Source of the DNA: Pleurodeles waltl
Lineage: Eukaryota; Chordata; Amphibia; Caudata; Salamandridae
Length of the DNA stretch: 64,000 nucleotides
NCBI RefSeq assembly: GCF_031143425.1
Contig: NC_090444.1
Location: 59,143,533 to 59,207,532 of the forward strand
Direction: 5' to 3'
Shown here piece after piece: positions 24,029 to 34,531 of the stretch. A program made the position numbers and the translations under genes. Under the pieces are notes generated by a model. It worked only from the letters and a program-made list of their open reading frames with translations, was not told the origin of the DNA and made no database searches. How positions within the stretch are numbered: the first letter of the stretch is position 1; the number at the start of each line of letters is the position of its first letter.

Positions 24029-25066
24029 TGTAGTGGATCCTATTTAGTTTTAATGTGAATCAAGAGTTTAGCTTAACCTTTTTTGCTTGCAGGCCTGTGC
24101 CCCCATTACCTAGTGACTTTTAACCTACTTAGCTTGCTCTGTTTTACAACATTTATTTAATTATTTCTTCCAAGATGGCTACCATGTTTATAGTTAGGAA
24201 GATGTTTTAGTTTCACATTATCAGTGCCACTCTTACGTAGGTATTCACATCATGTACTTTCCCACTTTTGTGTGAGAGTAATATAATGTACTTTTTCAGG
24301 GAATTGTTTATACTATTGCTGCCCCAAGCATGCCTTTTTATCTATTGTTTGGGAACACACCTGCGTCAGGACATGATTATCAGAGGGATTCCTACCAGAT
24401 GCCATTGACGCTATCTATGCTACACGTCGCCTTGATGAAGACTCGGCCTTCGTGTCACCACAGAGTCTGATCTAGACACCTCATTCCAAGGTAACAAGGG
24501 TTGGGGGGCTCTTCTCATGGCCATGGTACTGACAGATTAGGTTTAACACACCTAGCTCTCTTTAGGTTAAAGATTGGGTTCATCATGCTAAGGTGTTAGG
24601 ATTTATTTCACACCTGCTTTTCAATCCTATGATGTTGCAAGATGGCGGGGGTCTTTGTATTTATGACGCTCATTGTCACAATTCTGTTTGTTGCATTGTT
24701 CATTATCCTAAATATCGCAGCCCATGTATTTTTCAGTTGATTGCAGTATTGTTAATAAAACCTATTAAAAACTTCACTGCATCTCTTTGATTGCCTGCGT
24801 GTGACTGAGACTTGTTGCTCATGTGAGAAAAGGGTCATCTCTGTTTAACCACGACTCCCCTGAGATGTTGCTCTCTTGAGTTCATGCATAAAGGCTGCCA
24901 CAAATCGCCTTTAACTATTTGGGTTTATGGTGAGGTACTGCTTGTGAGCCGGGAGGGTTGGGCCAACAGTTGCAACTTGTTGTAGGATTGGCCTAGTCAC
25001 ATACAAACAAAAGTGCAGTTATCCCTAAACCAGCAGTCTTGCCTAGAGCGAGAGTCAAACTACGAC
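24029..25066 (+). repeat. Provirus A 3' LTR
   Basis: Begins TGTAGTGGATCC and ends CTACGAC, apparently missing the final A. Compared with the 5' LTR it has many substitutions and a deletion of about 35 bp after CTGCGTCAGG (near 24370) that removes the TATA box. AATAAA is retained at 24754-24759. Confidence 0.88.
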
Positions 25067-25695
25067 TGGTCGTATTAGTAAGTTAAAACTGGAATTTCGT
25101 GCAGATGAAGATGTGCCACAATCGAAGCCATCATTTCTGTGAACACTCTTAGGCTGACTTCAGACCAAAAGGGAAGACTTAAAACTGCCGGTGTTGATTC
25201 TCCACTACAAACCTCAATGTTTGTGACAGTGCTTGCAATTGGAATATCCATATAACCATCCAAAAGATCCACGGTTATTAGGAAGTGATTGACAGGAATT
25301 AGAGGAATGATTGTCTGCACAGTTTCCATCTTGAACGTGATGCTCTGGAGGAAAGTGTTGAGATTCTTCAAGTCGATTACCACATAGTGGTCCCCAATGA
25401 CTTTAGGATTAGAAAGACAATGTATTACACTGCCTGATCTGTTTCTTCCCGGGGTCCTGGAACAACTGCTCCCTTCATCTGAAGGTGAGATACTCCCTTT
25501 AGGAGAGCTTACCTAATTGACTTGATCTTGAGGGAGTGGAGTACAAATAATCCCAGTGGGTATTGGGTTTGAGAAGACCTCATTTAGGAACCCTATGCTG
25601 ACCACTAGTAGAACCCAATGATCCATCATTATTGTTTTCCAATCTGAAATGAACTGTAGAATTTGTCCTCCAGCTTTTAATAGAGAACACTTCAT
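25067..25695 (-). pseudogene. DIRS-like RT, N-terminal part (right of provirus A)
   Basis: The minus strand reads GGQILQFISDWKTIMMDHWV (within 25513-25695), then a broken linker, then VIDLKNLNTFLQ, a VDLLDGYMDIPI motif and RVFTEMMASIVAHL before the frame stops at 25075. This is the order of a DIRS-type RT: the upstream W-DPWV region, the D-L-K-x-L-N motif, the first catalytic aspartate and the A-P-R-V-F-T-like box. The catalytic YxDD and later segments continue at 10949, on the other side of provirus A. Stops and frameshifts mark it as a relic. Confidence 0.65.
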
Positions 25696-25699
25696 CTCA

Positions 25700-26840
25700 G
25701 CATAGTCAGGAATGCTGATTTTTGATACCTGTATCCTGATTTGGGTAAGATCAGAAGGATGATGATTTTCCCTGGAACTTGGAAGACTTATCCAGGGCTT
25801 GTTGTCTCCTTAAAGTCTGGCAAAAAGAGGAGTTAGATTTTGAAAAACTTGACCCTCTTGATGGCTGATGTTGGGAAGATGAAGAATGCTTCCTTTCTTT
25901 AAATAATCTGGTGGAGCTTATCCTTAAGCTCAGAGCCAAATACTAGAACCTTCAAATGGCATCTTTAATGCTGTTGCCCTCTGTGCCACACCAATGCACC
26001 AGTCTTTTAGGTACAGATTTCTTCTTGCAGCTGTGGAAGCACCTCAAGCTAGCGCCGCTGATTAGACCACATTGAATGAAATTTCAGACAGAAATTCTAT
26101 CTGGCACTCAATGCCTTTCAGTCAAGGTAGACAATCTAAATTATTTTGAATTCTGAAAATAGATTCTTAAACTATGAGATGCGAGATTGCACTGTATATG
26201 CCCCATAACTCCCAGCCATCATAGCCACATCAAAGCTGAGAAGACATTCTTAATGCAGAATCCACTTATTCATCCAATGGATCCTTCAAGATATTTTCTT
26301 CCACAATGGATGAATGGACCACCAGGCTCTGCACCACAGAATCCACAAGCATAATGTCTGGTAGCAGACTATCCATGAATATGAGGGCATAATGCTTGGC
26401 AAACAATCTCAGCAAAATGATCCCATCAGGATCCTTTCCCTCTTGTTTAACCACATCATTGGCAAGTTAGATGGCTTTTAAAACTCTCTTAACAAAGATT
26501 CATATGAGGTTCCTGGTTTCCCAACAGGAAATTCACACTCTCTCTGATATGCACCAACAAGTCCATCAACATGTCTTTAGCAATGTACTTGCCCTTGAAA
26601 TCACTGGAATCAGGGGTACCGCCATCACTGTCAGAGTTCCTGAAATCAGAGGTTGCCACAGATCATGAAGAAGAAGAGGATACACCTCTCTTTTTTGAAG
26701 AATGCCTTGTCATATTACAAAATACTCCAAAAAAGATCTTGCCAACAAAATGCACCAGAAATATGAAGAAATGCTTATCTGTAGAGTTTATATACTGAAA
26801 AAGGTTGTGCTGCCACTACGTGTCTGATATGAAAGGATAC
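25700..26840 (-). pseudogene. Probable gag-like region of the DIRS relic
   Basis: Upstream of the RT piece on the same strand are short open frames (25751-25939, 26266-26454). They include a serine/arginine/glutamine-rich stretch near the RT junction and a helical-looking DPLDE-containing stretch. Position and composition resemble the ORF1 of DIRS elements. No definite domain is recognised and the boundary is uncertain. Confidence 0.35.
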
Positions 26841-28206
26841 ACATTAAACCTCCTCTACTGAACATGCGCAAGCAGGAATTCAAAAGGCATGCATGGATAT
26901 CCAAAACCCCCTCCTACAATTCCCAACACAATGTAAAGGGCGATATGTGTGATGCTATCCCCCAAAAACAGGGGAAAGAGAAGCCTCCACAGCGAATGAG
27001 CAAACCCCCAGGCTATCTCCTTCACTTTGATGCCCCAAAGATGGAGACCAGCTCCACCTCCGGAGAAACAATATATATTTTTTGTTGGCTATGGAAGGTC
27101 TGGAGTCTGACTAGAAAGAAAACAAGCATTTGTAATGCAATGGGTCTCGTGTTTGCTTGAGTTTGCGCTATTAGCGTTGTAAATTCCTAATTGGACTTTT
27201 CTTGCCACATAAATTGAAAATAAAAGTAAAACAGTTGACATAAGCGAGCCCATTCAAAGCGCCACTGCCGCCATGATCATGAGCGCAAAGAAGAGACACA
27301 AAAGGAAAAAGAAGTTAGCTCGCAGTCAAACATATTGGCAATCGTGTAATTATCCATGTAACATGGTGGGTGTCTAAGGCGGTAACAAAACCACCCCAAG
27401 GAAGGACAAACATAAAGCATTTACTAATGATAACAAAGGATTTTTGAAAGGCAAGCCCAAAAACAAGTGATAGTGATGGGCGTGCGGTGGGCGTGGTTAA
27501 AAGCCCACAAATAGATTACAAAAGGTCAAAGCGCTTGCACCCTCGACCTAAAAACTAGCCTCTTATGAAGTGAACGGGAATGCAGGCGCTACCACACAGC
27601 ATGAGAAGGTAGACTATCTACATGTGAAACAAATTACAAAGAAATAAAAATACAGCCTCAGGATTACAAAATAAAGAAAAGGATATTAAAGATTCCAAAA
27701 AATGATCCAAGAAAATTTGCAGAGAAAAATAATATTCAAAAGACTATACAAGCATCTCTTAGTAATATTATTTTGTTTTCTCATTTTGTGACAATTCTTC
27801 CAACACCTAGATCTTCTTTACCTTTTCAAATGTATAGCTGATCCAGAAGCATGCATCTCTGTCTCCCACCCTTCTGTCAATCGATAGCGCTGCTAAGGTT
27901 GATGCTCAGTTCTAACAAAACACAAAGGCTTTAGTTCCCTCGCCCTTCTTATTCAGGGGCGTGGCTTGGTCAGTAAGATTGGGGGTGTGAGCTTCTATTT
28001 CCCAACAATCAGGCTGGCACATAATGTTAAAATACATTATACGAAAAGCAGGGCGCCCAAGGGGCAGTGAAAAGGGAGAGGAATGTAGATTGGTAGGGGT
28101 ACTAAGGAAGAGAAAACACATTATTTTGTGAAATAACCAACACTTTTGAAGTATTTTCTACCAGAGAGAGTGTGTGTCTGTTTTTCTCTCTATGTGTGAA
28201 CATTTT
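26841..28206. other. Unassigned DNA
   Basis: No gene recognised. A CAGGGGCGTGGC stretch at about 27954 resembles DNA-transposon termini, but no matching right end was found. Confidence 0.3.
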
Positions 28207-28286
28207 TGGTGTAGTGACATATATCTGGTTTATGTACCTTTGTTGTAGTGACATATATCTGATTTATATATCTTTGGTGTAGTGTA
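28207..28286. repeat. Short tandem repeat, 34-bp unit
   Basis: Two full copies and a partial third begin TGGTGTAGTG or TGTTGTAGTG at 28207, 28241 and 28275. Each contains GACATATATCTG. Confidence 0.7.
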
Positions 28287-28385
28287 GGGAGTGACTGAGT
28301 TGTTAATCAAAACCTCTGCTTCATTTTGAACCATCCACTTATTTTCAACAGCTTCACTGGCTAGAGATCCTATGACATTGTCCTG
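28287..28385 (-). pseudogene. Penelope-like fragment, second copy
   Basis: About 95 bases match, by eye, the stretch 29005-29105 of the larger Penelope-like relic in the same orientation. Both carry the blocks CTCTGCTTCATT or GTCTGCTTCATT and TTCACTGGCTAGAGAT. It is too short to show domains of its own. Confidence 0.5.
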
Positions 28386-28498
28386 ATCTTGGAGGGGGTG
28401 ACGCTATGTGCTATATGGTTCTGTTCATGCTCATGAAATATTTGGCAGATACTAATGTGACTGTCAAAAACAAAACCACAGTAACTGTTAAAAATTAA

Positions 28499-28646
28499 GG
28501 GCCTGATTTAGAACTTGGCGGACAGGTTACTCCATCCAACGGTGAGAGATATCCCCTCCACCGAAATGTAAATCCCATTATTTCATGGATAATATCCATC
28601 ACCGCTGTGACAGAGTAACCCGTCAACCGAGTTCTAAATCAGGCCA
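28499..28646. mobile_element. Harbinger-type MITE (GGGCCTGATTTAGAACT termini)
   Basis: A 148-bp element has inverted termini GGGCCTGATTTAGAACT and GTTCTAAATCAGGCCA, with TAA on each side (28496-28498, 28647-28649). The inverted similarity continues inward (GGCGGACAGGTTACT against AGAGTAACCCGTCAACC), so the whole unit is nearly a palindrome. The 3-bp TAA duplication fits PIF/Harbinger. Confidence 0.85.
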
Positions 28647-28922
28647 TAAGTCTTTAGGAACAAATGGGAACAAAACGTGTTGACTGACAATAAGATTTAT
28701 TAAATGGATTGTGATACTTTGCAACATTAAGACATTTTGGAGCAACAAGAACAATAAAATATTTTTTTAATTTGAATTACATTTTGACTGTATATTTCTG
28801 TGTGGACGAAGTGATACCATGGGATGAATTAACTCAATTTGTGACTAATATAATTTATTGAGTGCATATTATTGTTCAAATGTGTCTTTTATGTCAGGTG
28901 CAATTTTTAGGAGTAGCAGCAT

Positions 28923-29354
28923 TTAGACGAGAGTTCCAATAGGGTTCCAATCCCTGATACAATGTGGCGCCCCAGTGGAGCTTTGACTGATACATAGTGT
29001 GGTGTAGACATCGGGAGTGCCTGGAGTCTTATTAATCAAAGCGTCTGCTTCATTGTGAGTTATCCACTTATTGTCAAGAGTTTCACTGGCTAGAGATTTT
29101 ATGACCAATGAGAATTTGTCTGTGGGGTCAGTTGATAACTGTGTGTAGTTGCCTTGATCGCTTAAAAGGCATAAATACTCATCATTGTATGCTGACTTAT
29201 TCTGCCGCACCATAGCACCACATTTATCTGCTAGTTTAATAACTGGGTTCCTGACAGATTTGAATTCAGATATTGCTGTTCTCTCTTCCCTTGAAAAGTT
29301 GTACAAAAAACACTTTTCTATCCTAGATGTTAACGTTTTCTGTTTCAGTGACAA
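28923..29354 (-). pseudogene. Penelope-like element RT N-terminal region
   Basis: A 143-codon minus-strand frame contains FSREERTAISEF, NPVIKLADKCGAMVR, YLCLLSDQGNYTQLSTDPTD and a TPGTPDVYTTL stretch. This is the N-terminal part of Penelope-like reverse transcriptases, whose usual pattern is L-x-x-E-E, IKPADKGG, L-x-D-x-x-Y-x-x-L-x-x-DPT and P-x-x-P-x-x-Y-x-L-P-K-I-H-K. Here PADKGG has become LADKCG and the PKIHK box is degraded. The start is cut at 29354, just before the MITE at 29365. Minus-strand sequence beyond that MITE (about 30345-30620) may be its continuation. The catalytic region is missing. Confidence 0.7.
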
Positions 29355-29364
29355 TACTGACCAT

Positions 29365-30342
29365 GGCCCTCATGATGAACATGGCGGTAATGACATTACC
29401 ACCAATGGCATTGCGGTCCAGACCGCCATATTTTGAACACAGTAGTGAACTGGCTGCAAAGCATCCAGTTCACTACTACCCACCGCCAGGCCAGAATCGA
29501 CTGCCAGGCCGACGGTAGGCACTTACGACCCCGCGGTGGAGGCCAGACTGGCGGTGAGATTATGATTCCATTTCCACCAGGGATTTCCTGGTGGGATACC
29601 CCGCCAGGTAATCCCTGGTGGAAAGTATACGGGTGACAGGAATTCTCCTTCCTGTCACTTGTATGTGACACGCCAGCCCCCCCCTTGCCACTACAACCCC
29701 ACCCACCCCCCCAAAGCCACTAGAACTGCCCCCACCCCCCGAACCATGAAAACCGACCCCCATACCTCCTCCCCCCAAATATCCCTGTAGGCCTCCCAGC
29801 TGGGCTCCTCACCAGCCTCCACCCACCCCCCTCTATACAGGTCCCCCAAACTCCAATCCCCCACAACCTCATGCACACATACACCTACATGCACACATGC
29901 ATACATACACTCAGACAAACATCCCCCACCCTTCACAAAAACTCACGTACACCTCCATGCACTCACACACTCACAATCACACACCCCTCCCCTCCTTCCC
30001 TTCTGGACAGCACTTACCTGTTCCGCGGCGCTGCTCCGGGAGGGAATGGGCTCCTTGGATGCTGCTCCGCCAGCATCGCCTCACCTCCATACACTGCCAT
30101 GCCTATGACTGCATCATCATAGACGTGGCAGTGTATGGACTGCCTTGGTGGTGAGGGTGGAGCAGCCTCCACCCCCGCCACCGACCGCCAGCACGGCGCA
30201 TGGCGGACCTCACCACCAACAATGGTGCTGAGGCTCCATGCATCGGAATATGGCTGGATGCCTGCCGTCGCCACTGGTGGTCTTCCATTGACTGTCAGTA
30301 TGGTCGGCGGCGGGATATACCGCCATCGTCAAAATGAGGGCC
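29365..30342. mobile_element. Harbinger-type element (GGCCCTCAT termini) in a Penelope relic
   Basis: Termini GGCCCTCATGATGAACATGG on the left and, from the right on the other strand, GGCCCTCATTTTGACGATGG form inverted repeats, flanked by CAT (29362-29364, 30343-30345). The terminal sequence is shared with the MITE at 16123-16731. The 978-bp interior holds C-runs (29680-29860), a CA-rich stretch (29865-29990) and palindromic GC-rich segments, but no transposase frame. Confidence 0.75.
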
Positions 30343-32419
30343 CATGTCTCAAATCACTTACTCCTGTGATCTATGAAAGCCTCAACTTTGGACTTTATAT
30401 CTACCCAATATGGTCTGTTCGACACAAGCATTCTCTGCGCAGCATAGACACCTAACAATTGGAACAGAACACACAAGCTGTTTAAGATGGTGGATTTGCA
30501 GAGACGCTTTTGCGTCTCCATGTAAAGTAACACGGAAGCGCACACATTTTACAAACTTAAAACAACCTCAACCTGTATTACCAACCATTCGGCAGGAAAT
30601 GCAGAAGTAGAAACAGGTGACGACAGTCCCTTGACAAAGTAAGTTCGGGTGGTGGCCTCCACCCTATTCAATTTCAAAGGATCAGCTTGCCGAAACAATA
30701 AACGACTATGGGATATTTATGTAAAAATAACCTAATAGGGCTGTTTTTTTTTTTAATTCAAAGTGTTTGATTACAGGGAGTCATCTCACTCCCCATATCT
30801 CAGAGGGCTTTTATATTTAAGTATGGGGTGAGTGTTTGCCCTGAAGTGGCATGCTTTGATTTGCTATTGGGCACATTTCCCATACGTGCTGTGAATTTGG
30901 CATGGTTTGCTGTGGATCTTGGGGTGCTATGTGAGAGTTATTACATGATATCAGAAGTGTCTAGTAACCCTGATATACATTGACTATCTGTTGCAACAAG
31001 ATTGCCTTCTTGGCTCCAGAAGAAGTGAGTATGGCTATGATTGATTGGAATTAATGAGGCCAGTGTGTCTGAACTCCCCAAATTGTGAACAACATTGGTA
31101 GAAGTAGGGAATTATGTTCTGAAGAAAGTGAGAGACCTACTATATATTATCAAGCTGGTTGGAACATGTTGACAGTATTGAGATGTTAGGGATCCCAATA
31201 GCCCATATCGACACTACATATCTTTTTTTATTTTGTCTGTGGCGTCCAACATTAATACATTTAGGATTTGTCAACAAGATAGCTTTATTTCTTCCACTTC
31301 TTCTACACAGACACATATGAAAAATAATATAGGTCCCAGCTGGCTGGTTGAGTTCACCATGGAGAAACACCATCAGAGTGTGACCCGATGATGAAGTGTG
31401 ACACAATCCTGGTTAAGGGTCATTATAATCAAAAGAAACACGTTTTTCCTTTCCCTGTTTGTTTTTCAACAAAACCCTGAATATGTAAGGAATTGGTTAG
31501 GTCCAGTAAATTCTCAGTGTGTAGTACGGTGCTTTGGAAGATGTCTCCATGGACCACAATGGCTGCATGGTCATGCTCCTCCTCAACCATATAGCGCACC
31601 GGCAGCTGGCACTGCCTTCTGCCCACAGCTGCCCCAACGTGTCCTACGCGTGTCTTCCTGCTGCCAACCATATTCTTTGTCAGTTTGCAAGGGGAAGTGC
31701 CCAGTTTGTCCGGACAGCTGTCTGTCCCCCCAGTAACCCTCGCCCAGGCCGGTTTGCAAAATCTGAGTTGGTGCAGCAGGTTCTGAAAACCCGCACCTCA
31801 CAGGCCCCAAACCACTCACAGTGCACTACCCCATCCACACCCATCGGGCTGCCTTTGTGCCCCTTTGGCTCTGCCGCCGCACCCTCTGATTGCTTTGATC
31901 CGGCACCCTGCACATCCTTTATGCCCTCCTCTGGTCCCCCCATGCTGGCAGGCTGATGGCGAGCGGGGAGATGATGATGGCAGCACAACAGTAGCATAGC
32001 TGAAACAACAGAAGCTGCTCCCATCCCTTTGAATTGTGAGGCCCATCCACTCCCATTGGCCTGTTTGAGCCGGGCGCAACCAATTCTGCGTAGGGCTTTC
32101 CCCCACCTGGCAAACTTCACACAATGAGATGCGAAGAAAGGCCGGTGAGAGGTCAGGACCTGCCCACTCACTCGCCTCTGTTTCCGGCTGACTGCTTCCA
32201 CAGGGAGCACCCTCCGTGCACATTAGCTGCGGCCCTCTGGGGGTCCGACTGTGCCTCTCTGTCCAGTTGTCATCTTTAGGGTCTTGTTGTGTCACTACAT
32301 CCAGAGCAGTAACCCTGCCCAGCCTGTGCCTACTTGCCTATGTTCAGCAATAAGCTGATGCAGGTCTCAGCGTTTCTCATGCAAAGAAGAAAGAGACGCT
32401 TGGCAGGGGGCGGTAACAG
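30343..32419. other. Unassigned DNA, partly GC-rich
   Basis: About 30345-30620 may be diverged Penelope-like sequence on the minus strand. From about 31500 to 32300 the DNA is richer in G+C, with overlapping open frames on both strands (for example 31534-31956 + and 31680-32210 -), none with a recognisable domain. A host exon cannot be argued from what is visible. Confidence 0.3.
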
Positions 32420-33480
32420 TGTCATAGGACTCTTACCTTGGGGTTAAGACTGCTTGGTTTTGGGTGGCACCACCACCATGTGACGGTGAATGAGTCAGTC
32501 CTGCACTGGCGGGAAGCTGTCGGCCTGACCTTTTCGGCTATCTAGCCGTGGACAGTGAAGGGGATTTGTGGCAGCCTAGAAAACATGACACTCTGACTCC
32601 TCAGGGAAGTCATGGTCGACGGATTGTACCCTTTTCTCTCAGTTACACAATGTCTCACTCAGGCAAAGGCAGACAAAGAGATGCAGGACAAGTTTCAATG
32701 TATTTATTGAAATGACTGCATTGTATGATAAAAAACGTGCTACAATTATTGGGAGGATAAATCATAACACAGTGATGATTGTGACTGTTAGGGAAAAACA
32801 AATAAACGGTCCCAACATCCTGGAATAAACATGTGTCTAAGAATTCCTACTTACACCCTATTCTCCAACATGAAAGCATAGCAGTGTTAGCCTTTCTGCC
32901 CATCGCAGTCTTATGGAAGGAGCCCAGACCCCATCACTGAGAGATAGGCCAAGGTCTTGCCTATCGATCTGCTTGGCAGTCCTCCCAGTTGATTGGAAAG
33001 ACAAGGACAAGGTCAGCAAAGCTGCGATGAAGTGGCACACAGCATAAGATGGCTTCTCTGGCGGGAATGTCCTCTCTAACCATCATAGCCCTGTGTGGTG
33101 TTTATATAACAAAACACGTTGTATTCTGAGAACAGGCCTGACATGATTTTGTGTCCATGGATAGTTGCTTTACTTCGTTCTCTGGTAGCGGCAATACTTA
33201 GTAAACTATCGTGTATAAATATAGCAGCCTAGAGCAAAGCACAGAACAAAATGCATACAAAGGGCAGATAAATGTAGAACACAACTAATATGTGTTTTCT
33301 GAGAATGGCAGCTGATTAAACGTAAAAACAACAAACTGAAAAGCTAGCTGTGGTAAAATATAATAAAATGAATAAAAGTGAATAAAATGTGAGCATGCCT
33401 TAAAAGCACAGGCTAAGGGCCTAAAGGTAAAAATACGGGTGCTCAATCTAGGTGCTAAAAGGTGAACCCACGACAACACA
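32420..33480 (-). repeat. Diverged foamy-type LTR relative, probably solo
   Basis: The left end TGTCATAGGACTCTTACC matches the terminus of the provirus B LTR (TGTCGTAGTTTGGACTCTTG, 57833 on). Blocks then occur in the same order: GGGATTTGTGGCAGCC, CTCAGGGA, a CAATGTCTCAC/CATGTCTCAT motif, AAGTTTCAAT with TTTATT (reverse-strand AATAAA), and a reverse-strand TATA region near 33100. The right boundary is set by length, about 1060 bp against 1075 and 1086 for the A and B LTRs, and is uncertain. No internal sequence adjoins it. Confidence 0.6.
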
Positions 33481-34531
33481 AGACAGAAGAGTGGATAGGA
33501 AATAGCTGTGCAAACCTAGCAGCTTCAGTCATTTCGGCACCCCTCAATTCTCCGCATTTATGGATGAGTTGGGCCCCACAGGTACTGGCTCTGCGCTCGC
33601 CATCACTGTGTCCTCTCTGATACCCCCCACCTAGAGAAGCCAGGAAGGGTTTGATGTGCAGCAGGGCAGCTGGGTCCTGAGAATGGGGCATGGTTGGGCT
33701 GGCTTAATTTGACCTGGTGTTTGCCAGTGCTTAACACCAGCACTTGATTCTCAATACCACCACCTATCATTGTCCACCACACAGTGGCGTTGTTTCTCTG
33801 AGTGTTATGTGAACACACCAATTGTGTGTTCGATTCAAAATACATTAAAAATCTATTTTTTTAAAACCTGCGGCCCTGGCCATTCTTATAGCTTTTAGCG
33901 GTCAGAAATAATCTCAAATCTCACTTATAGTAGTTGTGTTGGTACTGGCATTTGAGGCACTAGTGGTCGCACCAGGTGGTACAAGCTGCAGTGACCTCCT
34001 GAGAATAGCCAAGGCACTTATTTTCTTTTTCAAATTAAGCAGTGCTCTACATCTCGCATCTCGTACATTTGGGATTTCAACAGTACTAGACTAGCTCAGC
34101 AGACATGGAAGAGAAGTGTCAGTGGAAGAAACTCAGAATATCACAGCAAGGGATGCCTAGGATTGTACTCAGGTGCAAAATTCCTGTTTGCTCATGCCTC
34201 AACGTCATCCTCAATACACTGATCCTCTCAATCTTACTCCCGGGTGAGACAGATCCAACTATACCAAGCCTGACAAATTTACCTTTAAATCACCATCAGT
34301 CCAGTAATGCTCTAGGGTGTGATTTGTTCCCATAACCAGGTTTATTTTGACCTACCTGGATATTGCCCTATAAGCTTTGTGCTCTGGCATGTCTCGAATA
34401 AACAATGAAGAGGCAATGTAAGCATTCTAATCGTACACAGAGTAAATGATTAAAGATTTCAAAATTAATCAGTCCTTAAAATCAATAGCAATTATCATCT
34501 ACACTCCTGTCTGAGAATCCCTATATATTGG
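33481..34531. other. Unassigned DNA
   Basis: Only short frames without domains are present. No repeat termini could be supported. Confidence 0.3.

Larger units (their letters stand above)
10950..25066 (+). mobile_element. Provirus A: foamy-virus-like endogenous retrovirus, decayed
   Basis: Two LTRs of about 1.05 kb (10950-12024, 24029-25066) enclose PBS, gag, PR-RT-RNase H-IN, env, an extra ORF and a polypurine tract. RT, IN and Env resemble spumaviruses: a YV-D box followed by IYLTDD, an H-H-C-C plus DDE integrase with a FWWPG motif, a long hydrophobic Env leader, an RRDL cleavage-type site and no visible gag zinc knuckle. The LTRs differ by many substitutions and indels, so the insertion is old. 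Flanking 5-mers TGGAG and TGGTC agree at three positions and may be a decayed target duplication. Every gene carries stops or frameshifts. Two later elements are nested in gag. Confidence 0.85.

Noticed and set aside
27950..28130. CAGGGGCGTGGC stretch resembling a DNA-transposon terminus
   Set aside because: No complementary right terminus or target duplication could be found nearby.
31534..32210. Overlapping 140- and 176-codon frames on opposite strands
   Set aside because: GC-rich DNA with few stops on both strands; no domain, splice context or conservation visible, so no gene is called.
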